Source: Acinetobacter lactucae
GTDB taxonomy: Bacteria > Pseudomonadota > Gammaproteobacteria > Pseudomonadales > Moraxellaceae
Reading direction: 5' to 3'
Assembly: GCF_001605885.1 (NCBI RefSeq)
Contig: NZ_LRPE01000016.1
Span: forward strand, 1-64,000
Length of the DNA stretch: 64,000 bases
The notes under the pieces were generated by a model. That model was not told the origin of the DNA, did no database searches, and was given only the letters and a program-made list of their open reading frames with translations. The stretch's first letter is position 1. The number at the start of each line of letters is the position of its first letter. The translations under genes and the position numbers were made by a program. Shown piece after piece: positions 36,576 through 45,652 of this stretch.

Positions 36576-36715
36576 TTTAAAATGAGTCACGTTAAATTTA
36601 ACTATTTAATTCGTTGTATTTCATTAAAAATGGCTTATTTTTATACTAAACTTTGATATCTGCATTTAGGTCATATGCTGTTTTGAAATATGACGACAAA
36701 TAAAAGGATTTATTT

Positions 36716-37663
36716 ATGCGAAGAAGTATCCCGTCCATTCAGGGCCTGATTTGCTTTGAAAGTGCAGCAAAACATCTAAGTTATACCTATGCTGCCCAAG
36801 AGCTATGCATTACTCAAAGTGCAGTTTCGCGCCAAATTCAGCAGTTAGAAGATTTCTTGGGTGTCGAACTTTTTATACGTACTCGGCATGGCGTCGAGCT
36901 GACCATTGCAGGTCAGCAGTATTTTAAAAGCATTAAGCCCTATTTATTAGGTTTAGAAAAATGTACGGCCGATGTGATTTCTCACAAAGGTTTAGGCGGA
37001 ACATTAAAGTTAGGTGTGGTTCCTACCTTTGCAACGCGCTGGCTGTTACCTAAACTTCATCTTTTAAATCAAAAGTATCCTGAAATTACCGTTCATTTAG
37101 AAACCAGTACCAAGCCCTTTTTATTTAATGACAATATTTTTGATGCCGCTATTTTTGCAGGTACGCAGCAACAAATTAACCATTGGCCCGGCATACAAGC
37201 ACACTATTTAATGGATGAAGAAATTGTACCTGTGTGCTCACCAAGACTCATCGAAAAGTATTTTCCATATGCGGTAATGATTAATGAAAATACCTATGAT
37301 CTAAGCTCGGAAGATTTGCTGAAAATTCCCCTACTACAACAAACCACTCGACCTAGCATTTGGCAAGAATGGTTTCTGACTCATCACATGCAGCACCCTA
37401 AACCTTTTGATGGTCAGCGCCATGAGTTATTTTCAATGCTTGCTGTGGCTGCTAGCCATGACATGGGAATGGCTTTAATTCCGCAAATGTTGATTGAATC
37501 TGAACTACAAAAGAAGGAACTGGTGATTGTTTCCAATAAGAAACTAAAAGGTAGCCGAAAATACTATCTCATCCACTCAAGCCAAGACATCTCACCAACC
37601 ATTCAGAAATTTGTTGAGTGGATTTACCAAGAACTAGAACAACTAAAGACCAATACAAATTAG
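36716..37663 (+). CDS. gcdR: LysR-family regulator of glutarate genes (GcdR/GcvA-like)
   Basis: A 315-residue LysR regulator of the GcvA subgroup. Its N terminus is MRRSIPSIQGLICFESAAKHLSYTYAAQELCITQSAVSRQIQQLE, with the SAVSRQIQQLE recognition helix. The effector domain starts with LKLGVVPTFATRWLLPKL (about 100). Divergence from gcdH matches the known gcdR-gcdH arrangement, with glutarate as the likely inducer. The name rests on context. Confidence 0.8.
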   Translation: MRRSIPSIQGLICFESAAKHLSYTYAAQELCITQSAVSRQIQQLEDFLGVELFIRTRHGVELTIAGQQYFKSIKPYLLGLEKCTADVISHKGLGGTLKLGVVPTFATRWLLPKLHLLNQKYPEITVHLETSTKPFLFNDNIFDAAIFAGTQQQINHWPGIQAHYLMDEEIVPVCSPRLIEKYFPYAVMINENTYDLSSEDLLKIPLLQQTTRPSIWQEWFLTHHMQHPKPFDGQRHELFSMLAVAASHDMGMALIPQMLIESELQKKELVIVSNKKLKGSRKYYLIHSSQDISPTIQKFVEWIYQELEQLKTNTN

Positions 37664-37709
37664 CCCACCGAGTTTGATTTATGCCATATATTGCGTTCTA
37701 TACGCATAA

Positions 37710-37744
37710 AAAAAGATTGTGATTGATGAAGATCACAACCTTTT
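37710..37744. terminator. Terminator between LysR and alcohol dehydrogenase genes
   Basis: TTGTGAT (37717-37723) pairs with ATCACAA (37732-37738), flanked by an A-tract and CCTTTT, between two convergent genes. Confidence 0.75.
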
Positions 37745-37767
37745 AGTTAAACGTAAATAACTTTGAA

Positions 37768-38943
37768 TTAATGACTCATCAATTGAATATCTGAACCACT
37801 ACGTTTCGGGTCAATCAAGATTTTGGCATGCTGCTCAGGGTCACGTAATGCTTCAAATGCATTGGTAACACCTTCTAAGCCGACAACACCAGTAATGAGC
37901 GGTGAGCAGTTCACTTTACCTTCTGCAATCATATGCAGCGCATCTCTAAACTCAAGCGGTGTATAACCCAACACAAACTGAATTTCTAACTCTTTATTAA
38001 TCGCAAGTGCGGGTTCGATTTTGTCACTTTGCATGCACACACCCACCCCGACAATTCGGGAAAATAAAGGTGCACCTTCAATAATTTGCTGCAAAACACC
38101 TGGTACGCCCACACACTCAAAAATAACAGGACGTTTTGGCAGAGCACCTAACTTATCAATCATGCGCCATCCATGCCACCAAGGTAAGCGTGTTGCTTGC
38201 AACTTATCAAACAGCCCCATGCCCATGTTAATGGCATCAGAAACATTGCCAAGCAAACCAAACTCTTTCCAGTTGGCAAATGGCGATGTCGCTTTAGGAT
38301 CTACCACAATATCGGCACCGCATTGCTCAGCAAGCTTACGTCGGTTTGGTGAAAAGTCGCTGGCAACTACAGTTTTAACCCCAGCTGCTTTAAGCATTAA
38401 TATGACACCTAGCCCAACAGGACCACAGCCAATCACAATCGCAGGTTCACCAGTTTTCACACGGCTACGGCGAACGGCATGCAATGCAACCGCCATAGGT
38501 TCAGTCATGGCAGCACTATCTGCATCTAAGCCGTTGGGTACTTCAAACATCAAGCTCGACTGAGCCAGTACTTGCTCGGCATAACCACCAGATGCATTTG
38601 GAGAAAGCCCTGTAGATAAGTAACCATGCTGATCTACATTTAAAAGCGGCATTGCACAAACGAGTGTATCGGCTTTAAATTTGTGGCGTGTTTTTGGGCC
38701 ATATTCTAAAACCTTGCCGCAAAACTCATGTCCCAATACAAACGGATCTGTAGACTTGGCTAAACCATGAAACCCGACACGTGCAGCCAAATCATGCATG
38801 TGGTCGCAGTGGTGCTGCATATGTAAATCTGAACCACAGATCCCGCATCGCACCACTTCCAATAAAACCTGCCCTTTTGCAGGCGTTAAGTTCGGTTGGT
38901 CCACGACTTGCAATGTTGCTTGATGACAAAGTACCGACTTCAT
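37768..38943 (-). CDS. Zinc-dependent alcohol dehydrogenase family protein
   Basis: A 391-residue medium-chain dehydrogenase. GroES-like N-terminal domain: catalytic-zinc Cys in VVRCGICGSDLH (about 34-45) and GHEFCGKV (about 71-78). Rossmann domain: AIVIGCGPVGLGVILMLKAAG (about 168-188). The usual four-cysteine structural zinc site is not obvious. A His-rich insert (HMQHHCDHMHDLAARVGFHG) follows the first zinc residue and may affect metal binding or substrate access. It stands alone on this strand; the substrate is unknown. Confidence 0.82.
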   Translation of the reverse strand: MKSVLCHQATLQVVDQPNLTPAKGQVLLEVVRCGICGSDLHMQHHCDHMHDLAARVGFHGLAKSTDPFVLGHEFCGKVLEYGPKTRHKFKADTLVCAMPLLNVDQHGYLSTGLSPNASGGYAEQVLAQSSLMFEVPNGLDADSAAMTEPMAVALHAVRRSRVKTGEPAIVIGCGPVGLGVILMLKAAGVKTVVASDFSPNRRKLAEQCGADIVVDPKATSPFANWKEFGLLGNVSDAINMGMGLFDKLQATRLPWWHGWRMIDKLGALPKRPVIFECVGVPGVLQQIIEGAPLFSRIVGVGVCMQSDKIEPALAINKELEIQFVLGYTPLEFRDALHMIAEGKVNCSPLITGVVGLEGVTNAFEALRDPEQHAKILIDPKRSGSDIQLMSH

Positions 38944-39344
38944 TTGAGTGCTTCCTATTTCTTCTTTTTCATTTACTTGCCAGAAATAGATTTCTACAGA
39001 TAAATTAATCGCTTTATCAGTTTGGTCTTTAGCAAGCCTTTATTCATCTTTACAAGTAAAAGGCAAAATACCAATGACCATTCTTCAGCCAATCCACTCT
39101 TGAAGAGTCAACAAAAACAGGCTCAGCGAAATTAAAAACAATAAAAATCTTGGTGCTTGTATCTTACACAGACTGCGTTGTCTTCTTAGGCCAGAACAAT
39201 GTCATCAAAATTAAAACTTATACAAATATAGTAAGTTCAAAAAACTCAACTCAAAGCTTTTCACAAAAACATAGCAAAACCAAACTTTTATCAGCAGTCT
39301 TAAACAGGCATGATGAATTAATACAAACAGATAAGAAGAGATTT
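38944..39344. other. Intergenic region upstream of add
   Basis: No separate gene is supported. An open frame runs into add without a ribosome site, so it is not coding by my reading. The stretch contains a 13-bp palindrome, ACTCTTGAAGAGT (39096-39108), of unknown role. Confidence 0.4.
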
Positions 39345-40340
39345 ATGATTACAAAAACGCTTCCACTTACAGATATACACCGTCATCTTGATGGCAACAT
39401 TCGCATTCAAACTATTTTAGATCTGGGGCAACAATACCATTTAGATTTACCTGCCTACGACATTGAAACGTTACGACCACACGTACAAGTGATGGATAAC
39501 CAACCTGACTTATTAAGTTTCTTATCAAAGCTCGATTGGGGTGTAAAAGTATTAGCGAGTTTAGACGCCTGCAAACGTATTTCTTTTGAAAACATGCAAG
39601 ATGCAGCACAACAAGGCCTAGACTATGTAGAGCTGCGTTTTTCACCGGGTTATATGGGAATGACACATCAACTTCCCCTTGAAGGTGTTGTTGAAGCAGT
39701 TATTGCTGGTGTGAAAGAAGGCAGTCAAGCTTACGGGGTAAAAGCGAATTTAATTGGCATTATGAGTCGTACTTTTGGCCAAGAAGCCTGCGAAAAAGAA
39801 TTAAATGCCCTACTTGCCTATAAAAATGATATTAAAGCATTGGATCTCGCTGGAGATGAGCTTGGTTTTCCGGGCAATTTATTTATTGATCACTTTAAAA
39901 AAGCACGCGATGCAGGTTGGCACATTACGGTACATGCAGGCGAGGCGGCTGGCCCAGAAAGTATTTGGCAAGCCATTGAAGAATTAGGTGCTGAACGAAT
40001 TGGACATGGTGTTAAAGCAGTTCAGGATTTAAAACTTTTAGATTATTTGGCAAAACACCAGATTGGTATTGAATCTTGTCTCACCTCAAATATTCAAACT
40101 AACACAGTGCCTTCTTTAGCAGAGCACCCATTAAAGACATTTTTAGAACATGGTGTGCTTGCCACTATTAATACAGATGACCCTGCGGTAGAAGGCATTG
40201 AAATACAGCATGAATATTTAACTGTTGCCCCATTAGCAGGTTTAAGTCCTGAGCAAATTTATACAGCTCAAGAAAATGGACTAAAGGTCGCATTTTTATC
40301 AGAACAAGAAAAAGATGAGTTAAGGCAGAAATATCAATAA
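39345..40340 (+). CDS. add: Adenosine deaminase
   Basis: A 331-residue zinc hydrolase that deaminates adenosine (or deoxyadenosine) to inosine. Zinc and catalytic residues are in [11 protein letters not shown] (about 8-18), HAGEAAGP (about 197, His and Glu), [10 protein letters not shown] and the Asp pair of INTDDPAV (about 278-285). The family-typical [12 protein letters not shown] is also present. Start is the ATG at 39345 with AAGAAGAG upstream; a longer frame from 39150 adds unrelated residues. The stop codon abuts a 7-bp tandem repeat. Confidence 0.88.
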   Translation: MITKTLPLTDIHRHLDGNIRIQTILDLGQQYHLDLPAYDIETLRPHVQVMDNQPDLLSFLSKLDWGVKVLASLDACKRISFENMQDAAQQGLDYVELRFSPGYMGMTHQLPLEGVVEAVIAGVKEGSQAYGVKANLIGIMSRTFGQEACEKELNALLAYKNDIKALDLAGDELGFPGNLFIDHFKKARDAGWHITVHAGEAAGPESIWQAIEELGAERIGHGVKAVQDLKLLDYLAKHQIGIESCLTSNIQTNTVPSLAEHPLKTFLEHGVLATINTDDPAVEGIEIQHEYLTVAPLAGLSPEQIYTAQENGLKVAFLSEQEKDELRQKYQ

Positions 40341-40422
40341 CAGAGAACAGAGAACAGAGAACAGAGAACAGAGAACAGAGAACAGAGAACAGAGAACAGA
40401 GAACAGAGAACAGAGAACAGAG
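40339..40422. repeat. Perfect 7-bp tandem repeat, 12 copies
   Basis: The unit AACAGAG is repeated twelve times without a mismatch (84 bp). The first unit shares its AA with the TAA stop codon of add. Perfect homogeneity points to slipped-strand variability, so copy number is likely to differ between strains. Length changes would not alter the Add protein. Confidence 0.95.
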
Positions 40423-40482
40423 CTTATATAAAGAAGTTCAAAGATTGGAGTATGTATGAATTAAAATTTCAAACTAGAAAAC

Positions 40483-40518
40483 AAAAAAATTCCTTCTATC
40501 TGTAAGACTAGAAGAAAT
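40483..40518 (-). terminator. Terminator of the tRNA cluster
   Basis: On the minus strand CTTCTA (40509-40514) pairs with TAGAAG (40493-40498) around a ten-base loop, and seven T residues follow at 40483-40489. It lies about 50 bp beyond the last tRNA gene. Confidence 0.75.
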
Positions 40519-40565
40519 GATTTTAATATTTGGGATATTTTAGAAAGCTTGAACGCTTTTAAATA

Positions 40566-40642
40566 TGGTCGGAGCAGTAGGATTCGAACCTACGACCCCC
40601 TGGTCCCAAACCAGGTGCACTACCAGGCTGTGCTATGCTCCG
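40566..40642 (-). tRNA. tRNA-Pro (anticodon TGG), copy 2
   Basis: 77 nt with encoded CCA. The acceptor stem is CGGAGCA/TGCTCCG, the anticodon arm is CCTGG-TTTGGGA-CCAGG, and the T-loop carries GGTTCGAATCC. It matches the copy at 40889-40965 and is last in the four-tRNA cluster. Confidence 0.95.
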
Positions 40643-40646
40643 AAAT

Positions 40647-40723
40647 TGGGGTGAATGACGGGATTCGAACCCGCGACAACTGGAATCACAATCCAGGGCT
40701 CTACCAACTGAGCTACATCCACC
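40647..40723 (-). tRNA. tRNA-His (anticodon GTG)
   Basis: 77 nt with encoded CCA and the extra 5' G(-1) opposite C73 that defines tRNA-His. The anticodon loop is TTGTGAT inside a CTGGA/TCCAG stem. Only four bases separate it from the downstream tRNA-Pro. Confidence 0.95.
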
Positions 40724-40755
40724 ATCAAATAAGTTCTATGTACCAAGCTACCGAA

Positions 40756-40832
40756 TGGCGCGCCTGACAGGATTCGAACCTGTGACCATCCGCTTAGAAG
40801 GCGGATGCTCTATCCAACTGAGCTACAGGCGC
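40756..40832 (-). tRNA. tRNA-Arg (anticodon TCT)
   Basis: 77 nt with encoded CCA. The acceptor stem is GCGCCTG/CAGGCGC with a G discriminator. The anticodon loop CTTCTAA sits in a CCGC-rich stem and reads AGA/AGG codons. Confidence 0.95.
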
Positions 40833-40888
40833 TTAACCGATGATACTTATCATGCGATACTTCGCCGATCTTAAAATATTATTTTAAG

Positions 40889-40965
40889 TGGTCGGAGCAG
40901 TAGGATTCGAACCTACGACCCCCTGGTCCCAAACCAGGTGCACTACCAGGCTGTGCTATGCTCCG
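40889..40965 (-). tRNA. tRNA-Pro (anticodon TGG), copy 1
   Basis: 77 nt with encoded CCA, the same as the copy at 40566-40642 as far as I can read. It is the first gene of the Pro-Arg-His-Pro cluster, just downstream of a strong promoter. Confidence 0.95.
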
Positions 40966-41012
40966 ATCTATCTCAGCTTTTGCTGTATCGCACATCGTGC
41001 GGTACGGTGTGC

Positions 41013-41041
41013 ATTCTAGGCGCGACGCCCTCAGACGTCAA
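41013..41041 (-). promoter_or_regulatory. Sigma-70 promoter of the tRNA cluster
   Basis: On the minus strand TTGACG (-35) and TAGAAT (-10) are separated by exactly 17 bp. A GC-rich discriminator typical of stringently controlled stable-RNA promoters follows. The first tRNA starts about 47 bp further on. Confidence 0.8.
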
Positions 41042-41107
41042 CACCTATTCTCAAAAAAAGTTAAAAATCCTTATCAAATGTATATTTAACAAGCATTTTG
41101 AGGTTTT

Positions 41108-42172
41108 TTAACGTTTTAACGATGCGCTAAAGGCTAACATTCGATCTAAAGGCATTTTGGCACGTTCAGCAAGCGCTGGATCAACGTGTATTTCCTGATC
41201 ACCTTTTTGTAAAACTTCTAAAATTCCGTCGAGTTCATTCATTGCCATCCACGGACAGTGAGCACATGAACGACAAGTTGCTCCCTCACCCGCTGTGGGT
41301 GCCTCAACTAAAATCTTATTAGGCACCGCTTGCTGCATTTTGTAGAAAATACCGCGGTCTGTTGCCACAATGAGTCTTTCATTTGGCAGAGTCTGTGCAG
41401 CTTTAATCAGCTGAGAAGTACTACCTACCGCATCTGCAATTTCTACCACCGACTCTGGTGACTCCGGATGTACTAATACCGCAGCGTCTGGGTATAGTGC
41501 TTTCATGTTGGCAATGCCACGTGCACGGAATTCTTCATGCACAATACATGCGCCATCCCAAAGCAACATATCTGCACCAGTTTTCTTTTGAATATAGCGA
41601 CCTAAGTGCTGATCTGGTGCCCAAATAATTTTTTCGCCTAAGCTATCTAGATGCTCAACAATTTCTACAGCACAGCTTGAAGTTACCACCCAATCTGCAC
41701 GTGCCTTAACAGCAGCCGATGTATTGGCATAAACAACTACGGTGTGGTCTGGGTGCTGATCACAAAATGCTGTGAACTCGTCAACTGGACAGCCCAAGTC
41801 GAGTGAACAGGTTGCTTCAAGTGTCGGCATTAAAATTGTTTTTTCAGGAGACAGAATTTTAGCTGTTTCTCCCATAAATTTTACACCCGCAACTACTAGT
41901 GTTGAGGCAGCATGATCTCGTCCGAAACGGGCCATTTCTAAAGAGTCAGAAACGCATCCACCTGTTTTTTCGGCAAGCTCCTGTACTTCAGGGTCGCAAT
42001 AGTAATGAGCAACAAGGACAGCATCACGTTTTTTGAGCTCTGCTTCGATCTGTGCAAACTTTTGTTGTTTTGCTTCTTCACTTAAGCGATTGTCTTTTGG
42101 CTCACCTAAACGGTCTAAATGCGCTTGTACAATGTTTTTTGCATCGTTGGCAATTAAAGTCGCATCACTCAT
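41108..42172 (-). CDS. nadA: Quinolinate synthase NadA
   Basis: A 354-residue [4Fe-4S] enzyme of NAD biosynthesis that condenses iminoaspartate with dihydroxyacetone phosphate. The three cluster cysteines are in LDLGCPVDE (about 128), [10 protein letters not shown] (about 165) or neighbouring positions, and [13 protein letters not shown] (about 299-311). The N-terminal [31 protein letters not shown] is strongly family-specific. A single gene on this strand, with the tRNA promoter beyond its 3' end. Confidence 0.93.
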   Translation of the reverse strand: MSDATLIANDAKNIVQAHLDRLGEPKDNRLSEEAKQQKFAQIEAELKKRDAVLVAHYYCDPEVQELAEKTGGCVSDSLEMARFGRDHAASTLVVAGVKFMGETAKILSPEKTILMPTLEATCSLDLGCPVDEFTAFCDQHPDHTVVVYANTSAAVKARADWVVTSSCAVEIVEHLDSLGEKIIWAPDQHLGRYIQKKTGADMLLWDGACIVHEEFRARGIANMKALYPDAAVLVHPESPESVVEIADAVGSTSQLIKAAQTLPNERLIVATDRGIFYKMQQAVPNKILVEAPTAGEGATCRSCAHCPWMAMNELDGILEVLQKGDQEIHVDPALAERAKMPLDRMLAFSASLKR

Positions 42173-42275
42173 AAAACGTCTTCTCTATCCTTCATGCTGG
42201 CATACCTGCTCGCATATAACGTTACTGCTTAAATGATTTATGGATTGAATCATTTAATATCAAAAGATGGGGCTA

Positions 42276-42301
42276 ATAAAAAAGCCTCTTTGTCGAGGCT
42301 T
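42276..42301 (-). terminator. Terminator of argJ
   Basis: AAGCCTC (minus strand) pairs with GAGGCTT around GACAAA and runs into six T residues, 16 bp after the argJ stop codon. Confidence 0.85.
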
Positions 42302-42316
42302 GATTATAACTGATAT

Positions 42317-43537
42317 TTAAGAACGGTAATCAGCATTAATTTTGACATAGTCGTAAGATAAGTCACAGGTATATACCGTGTCTTTGGCCTGACCACGCCC
42401 TAAATCAACACGAATGGTAATTTCGGTTTGAGCCATAACACGCGCGCCCGCCTCTTCGGTATAGTCCTCAGCTGCGCCGCCGTCTTTACAGATTTGTACG
42501 TCATCTAACCATACTTGAATTTTAGACACATCTAAGTCTTTAACTCCTGCATAGCCAATCGCAGCTAAAATACGTCCCCAGTTCGGGTCCGACGCAAAAA
42601 GTGCAGTTTTAACAAGTGGGGAATGCGCAATGCTATAAGCAATGTCACAACATTCTTGAGTATTCGCGCCGCCTTCTACAGCAACAGTAATAAATTTCGT
42701 CGCACCTTCACCATCACGGACAATTAACTGTGCTAAACGATTCATTACACGAGCAAGTATTTCTAACACTTTAGTGTAGCGTACATCGCTGTCCGATGTA
42801 ATTTCAGCCCCGCCTGCCTGTCCTGTTGCTACGAAAATACAAGAGTCATTTGTTGAGGTATCACCATCAATCGTAATACGGTTAAATGAATGCTCAACGG
42901 TGGTCTTTAATAGCTTTTGTACTAAATCACGGCGAATAGGTGCGTCTGTTGCCACAAAGCTCAACATGGTTGCCATGTTCGGGCGAATCATTCCAGCGCC
43001 TTTACTAATACCTGTCATGGTATAAGTAATGCCATCAAGCTCAAATTGTTCCGATGCGCCTTTAGGCACTGTGTCTGTCGTCATAATGCCAGATGCAGCA
43101 TCATTCCAAGCCATGTCTTGCAAAGTATTTAACGCCGGCTGCAATCCAGCAAGTAAACGCTCCATTGGAAGCTGCTCACCAATCACACCCGTAGAAAATG
43201 GAAGAACTTCAAAACTGTTTACTCCAGTAAGCTCCGCTAACTTCGCGCAAGTATCCTGAGCGTTTTTCAAACCCGTAGGTCCAGTTCCCGCATTGGCATT
43301 ACCCGTATTAATCACTAAATAACGAGGATTACCTTCGGCAAGATGGGCTTTAGAAACATGAACAGGCGCTGCACAAAATGCATTTTGAGTAAATACACCA
43401 GCAACATTTGAACCTTCTGCAAACTCAAAAATGACTAAATCTCGTCGGTTTTGGTAACGTACATATGCTTCTGTTGAGCCAATTTTTACACCTTTTACCA
43501 CATGCATTTGTGGCATTGTTACGTCACCGACAGCCAT
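42317..43537 (-). CDS. argJ: Bifunctional glutamate N-acetyltransferase/amino-acid acetyltransferase ArgJ
   Basis: A 406-residue arginine-biosynthesis enzyme that recycles the acetyl group from N-acetylornithine to glutamate. It is self-cleaving: the family cleavage site lies in [23 protein letters not shown] (about 180-202), with Thr of MATML becoming the new N terminus of the beta chain. DGDTSTNDS and GEGATKFI further support it. The start at 43537 ([13 protein letters not shown]) has better GGA spacing than the upstream ATG at 43552. Confidence 0.92.
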   Translation of the reverse strand: MAVGDVTMPQMHVVKGVKIGSTEAYVRYQNRRDLVIFEFAEGSNVAGVFTQNAFCAAPVHVSKAHLAEGNPRYLVINTGNANAGTGPTGLKNAQDTCAKLAELTGVNSFEVLPFSTGVIGEQLPMERLLAGLQPALNTLQDMAWNDAASGIMTTDTVPKGASEQFELDGITYTMTGISKGAGMIRPNMATMLSFVATDAPIRRDLVQKLLKTTVEHSFNRITIDGDTSTNDSCIFVATGQAGGAEITSDSDVRYTKVLEILARVMNRLAQLIVRDGEGATKFITVAVEGGANTQECCDIAYSIAHSPLVKTALFASDPNWGRILAAIGYAGVKDLDVSKIQVWLDDVQICKDGGAAEDYTEEAGARVMAQTEITIRVDLGRGQAKDTVYTCDLSYDYVKINADYRS

Positions 43538-43670
43538 TTTTAGAACATCCAAAGTTTGTTGAATAAGAACAATATTTCAAAAAAAGCAATGCAGCAAAGC
43601 ACCGACCTTATGAAATATCATAGTTGACAGCTTAGTAGAAAAGTCTAAAAAAATCGAGCGCAAAAACGGT

Positions 43671-44150
43671 TCATTGTTGCTCTAGTTTTAATAAAATATC
43701 TTTCTTATCAAGCCCGCCAGCAAAACCCACTAAAGCACCACCCGCACCAATGACTCGGTGACAAGGTGCAATAATTGAAATCGGGTTTTTGCCATTTGCA
43801 GCACCCACTGCTCGCACTGCTTTTTCATTTCCGATCTGAACGGCAATATCTTTATAACTTCTTGTTTCACCATAAGGGATGGTCAGTAAAGCAGACCAGA
43901 CCAGCTTTTGAAATGTGGTTCCTTCGAAATCTAGTGGCAATGTAAACTCACGGCGTTTACCTTCAAAATATTCTTCTAATTGTTGTTCGGTCTTTAATAA
44001 AACGGGATGTTCAAGTTGTTCGACCAGCTCGGCCAGCCGAACACGTTTTGGATTTTCATTGTCCCAAAGTACTGCCACCAAAGCATTTTCATTCGCAACT
44101 AGCTTTAATTGCCCAACAGGCGAATTGATATACTTATAAGACAGCAACAT
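43671..44150 (-). CDS. ogt: Methylated-DNA--protein-cysteine methyltransferase
   Basis: A 159-residue suicide DNA repair protein that removes alkyl groups from O6-guanine. The active site PCHRVIGAGGALVGFAGG (Cys at about 130) and the DNA-binding helix segment GETRSYKDIAVQIGNEKAVRAVGAANGKNP are clear. The absence of an Ada-type N-terminal regulatory domain points to Ogt. Only 11 bp separate it from the upstream SMR gene, so the two may be cotranscribed from the riboswitch-controlled promoter. Confidence 0.92.
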   Translation of the reverse strand: MLLSYKYINSPVGQLKLVANENALVAVLWDNENPKRVRLAELVEQLEHPVLLKTEQQLEEYFEGKRREFTLPLDFEGTTFQKLVWSALLTIPYGETRSYKDIAVQIGNEKAVRAVGAANGKNPISIIAPCHRVIGAGGALVGFAGGLDKKDILLKLEQQ

Positions 44151-44161
44151 AGTTTATTCTC

Positions 44162-44482
44162 TTAGGACGGCGATGAAATTTTCATTAAAACTAAACCTGA
44201 CACAATTAATACAGCGGCAATCATTCTCATAGCGCCAACAGGCTCATGAAGAAAGAAAATACCGACTAGAAATGACCCAATTGCGCCAATTCCTGTCCAA
44301 ACCGTATAGGCAGTGCCAAGGGGTAACGTTTTCATGGAAATTGAAAGTAGAATTACACTCAAAATCATAAAAACTACGGTAATAATACTAGGGGTTAAAC
44401 GGGTAAAACCTTCGGACATTTTCATAGAATATGCCCAAATGATTTCGAATACACCTGCTAAAATTAAAATAGCCCAAGCCAT
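44162..44482 (-). CDS. gdx: Small multidrug resistance protein, guanidinium exporter type (SugE/Gdx)
   Basis: A 106-residue four-helix membrane protein of the SMR family. The conserved Glu lies in helix 1 (LAGVFEIIWAYSMKMSEGFTRLTPS) and LPLGTAYTVWTGIGAIG is the SugE/Gdx signature. The start at the ATG at 44482 gives the usual family length; a GTG at 44491 is possible. A guanidine-II riboswitch sits directly upstream, which identifies the physiological substrate as guanidinium. It is not AbeS, whose sequence differs. Confidence 0.9.
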   Translation of the reverse strand: MAWAILILAGVFEIIWAYSMKMSEGFTRLTPSIITVVFMILSVILLSISMKTLPLGTAYTVWTGIGAIGSFLVGIFFLHEPVGAMRMIAAVLIVSGLVLMKISSPS

Positions 44483-44502
44483 AACATTCACTAATTTTTA
44501 TA

Positions 44503-44555
44503 GCGTCAGGTCGTCCCGACATGATGACCCATTATGGGGGAGGTCGTTCCTCCTT
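44503..44555 (-). promoter_or_regulatory. Guanidine-II (mini-ykkC) riboswitch
   Basis: Two short hairpins lie about 20 bp upstream of the gdx start on the minus strand. P1 is GGAGG/CCTCC with loop AACGA (44539-44553). P2 is GTCGGG/CCTGAC closing a canonical ACGA tetraloop (44505-44520). Paired ACGR-loop hairpins upstream of a SugE-type gene define mini-ykkC. P1 has one additional A in its loop, a small departure from the consensus. An 18-nt linker contains CCCAT/ATGGG. Confidence 0.85.
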
Positions 44556-44631
44556 TATGTAAGAACTCAGTTTACTTTAAAATAAAAAATGAAGGCAAAC
44601 CCTACTCGAAGTAAACCTGTCTTAGAGAATC

Positions 44632-45567
44632 TTATTCATTTTTTAACTGTAAAATTTTTCGTGCACCATTTAAAACAAATAAAACAATAATCAATCCAAT
44701 AATCAAATCGGGATAACGAGAGCCTGTCATGGCAACCAATATTCCCGCGACAATCACACCCAAGTTTACGATGACATCATTTGCAGAAAAGATATAACTC
44801 GCCTTCATATGTGCCCCGCTCTCCTTATGGTCTCTCATTAAATAAAGACAACTAATGTTGGCCGCAAGAGCTAATCCGCCAATTAAAATCATGAGAATTG
44901 AAACAGGTTCACTGCCGTAAATAAAACGGCGCAGTACATCAACTAACACAACCATGGCTAAAGCGAACTGAAACCATCCAGAAAGATGCGCAGCCTTTAA
45001 TTGTGCATTTAGATTTTTACCTACCACAAATAAAGCAATGCCATAAATTGCAGCATCGGCAAACATATCAAGTGAGTCAGCAATTAAACCTGTCGATGAA
45101 GCAATAATGCCTGCCATCAACTCAATGACAAACATGACGCCATTAATCAGCAACAACCATTGTAAAACTTGCTTTTGTGCTGCATTTGAAGAACTGGCTC
45201 GTACCTTTTTTGGTTTTTCAACGGGTTCATAATGTGGCTGTGTTTGTTGTAGTTCGGCCCCTAGTCCTAAACGCTGTAGACTTTGAGTAATCATTTCAGC
45301 TTGAACACTGTGATAAATCGCCAAATGTCGTGCTGGCAAGTCAAAATGAAGCTCTTGGATATCATCAGCGTAAGAGGCCAAAGCCATCCTCACCATTTGC
45401 TCTTCGGCTGCACAATCCATACGAGGAATATGATAATAACTTACCCATTGACTCTTTTTAGTCACAGGTTCACTAGGAGTGGAATACTCCTGTGACGGTG
45501 CGCTTGAGCACCCGCAGCTAGAACTAGTTTTACTTAAATGTATTTGATTCTGTTGTTTTTCTAAAGC
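44632..45567 (-). CDS. Cation diffusion facilitator with N-terminal HMA-like domain
   Basis: A 311-residue protein counted from MALEKQQNQ (ATG 45567; an upstream ATG at 45624 is also in frame but has no ribosome site). A Cys-rich start (SSCGCSSAPS) is followed by an HMA-like ferredoxin fold (YHIPRMDCAAEEQM) with one cysteine instead of CxxC. Then come about six helices of a CDF transporter (GLIADSLDMFADAAIYGIALFVVG). The second metal half-site reads SANDVIVN rather than the usual HxxxD, so metal choice may differ from zinc CDF proteins. It follows copB by 85 bp on the same strand, suggesting a role in the copper operon. Confidence 0.8.
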   Translation of the reverse strand, partial: ALEKQQNQIHLSKTSSSCGCSSAPSQEYSTPSEPVTKKSQWVSYYHIPRMDCAAEEQMVRMALASYADDIQELHFDLPARHLAIYHSVQAEMITQSLQRLGLGAELQQTQPHYEPVEKPKKVRASSSNAAQKQVLQWLLLINGVMFVIELMAGIIASSTGLIADSLDMFADAAIYGIALFVVGKNLNAQLKAAHLSGWFQFALAMVVLVDVLRRFIYGSEPVSILMILIGGLALAANISCLYLMRDHKESGAHMKASYIFSANDVIVNLGVIVAGILVAMTGSRYPDLIIGLIIVLFVLNGARKILQLKNE

Positions 45568-45652
45568 CATCTGTGCACCATAACTGACACAAAAAACAAT
45601 GCCATTAGTATAAACCAATGGCATGTCATTAAGCTTAATTTTTGTTCGGCAA

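Noticed and set aside
39150..39344. 65-residue N-terminal extension of adenosine deaminase
   Set aside because: Adenosine deaminases start close to the HxHxD-type zinc motif, and the ATG at 39345 has the better ribosome site.
40339..40422. CRISPR array
   Set aside because: The 7-bp unit is contiguous with no spacers, and no cas genes are nearby. It is a simple tandem repeat.
44162..44482. AbeS multidrug efflux protein
   Set aside because: The sequence follows the SugE/Gdx signature and the riboswitch indicates guanidinium. AbeS has a different sequence.
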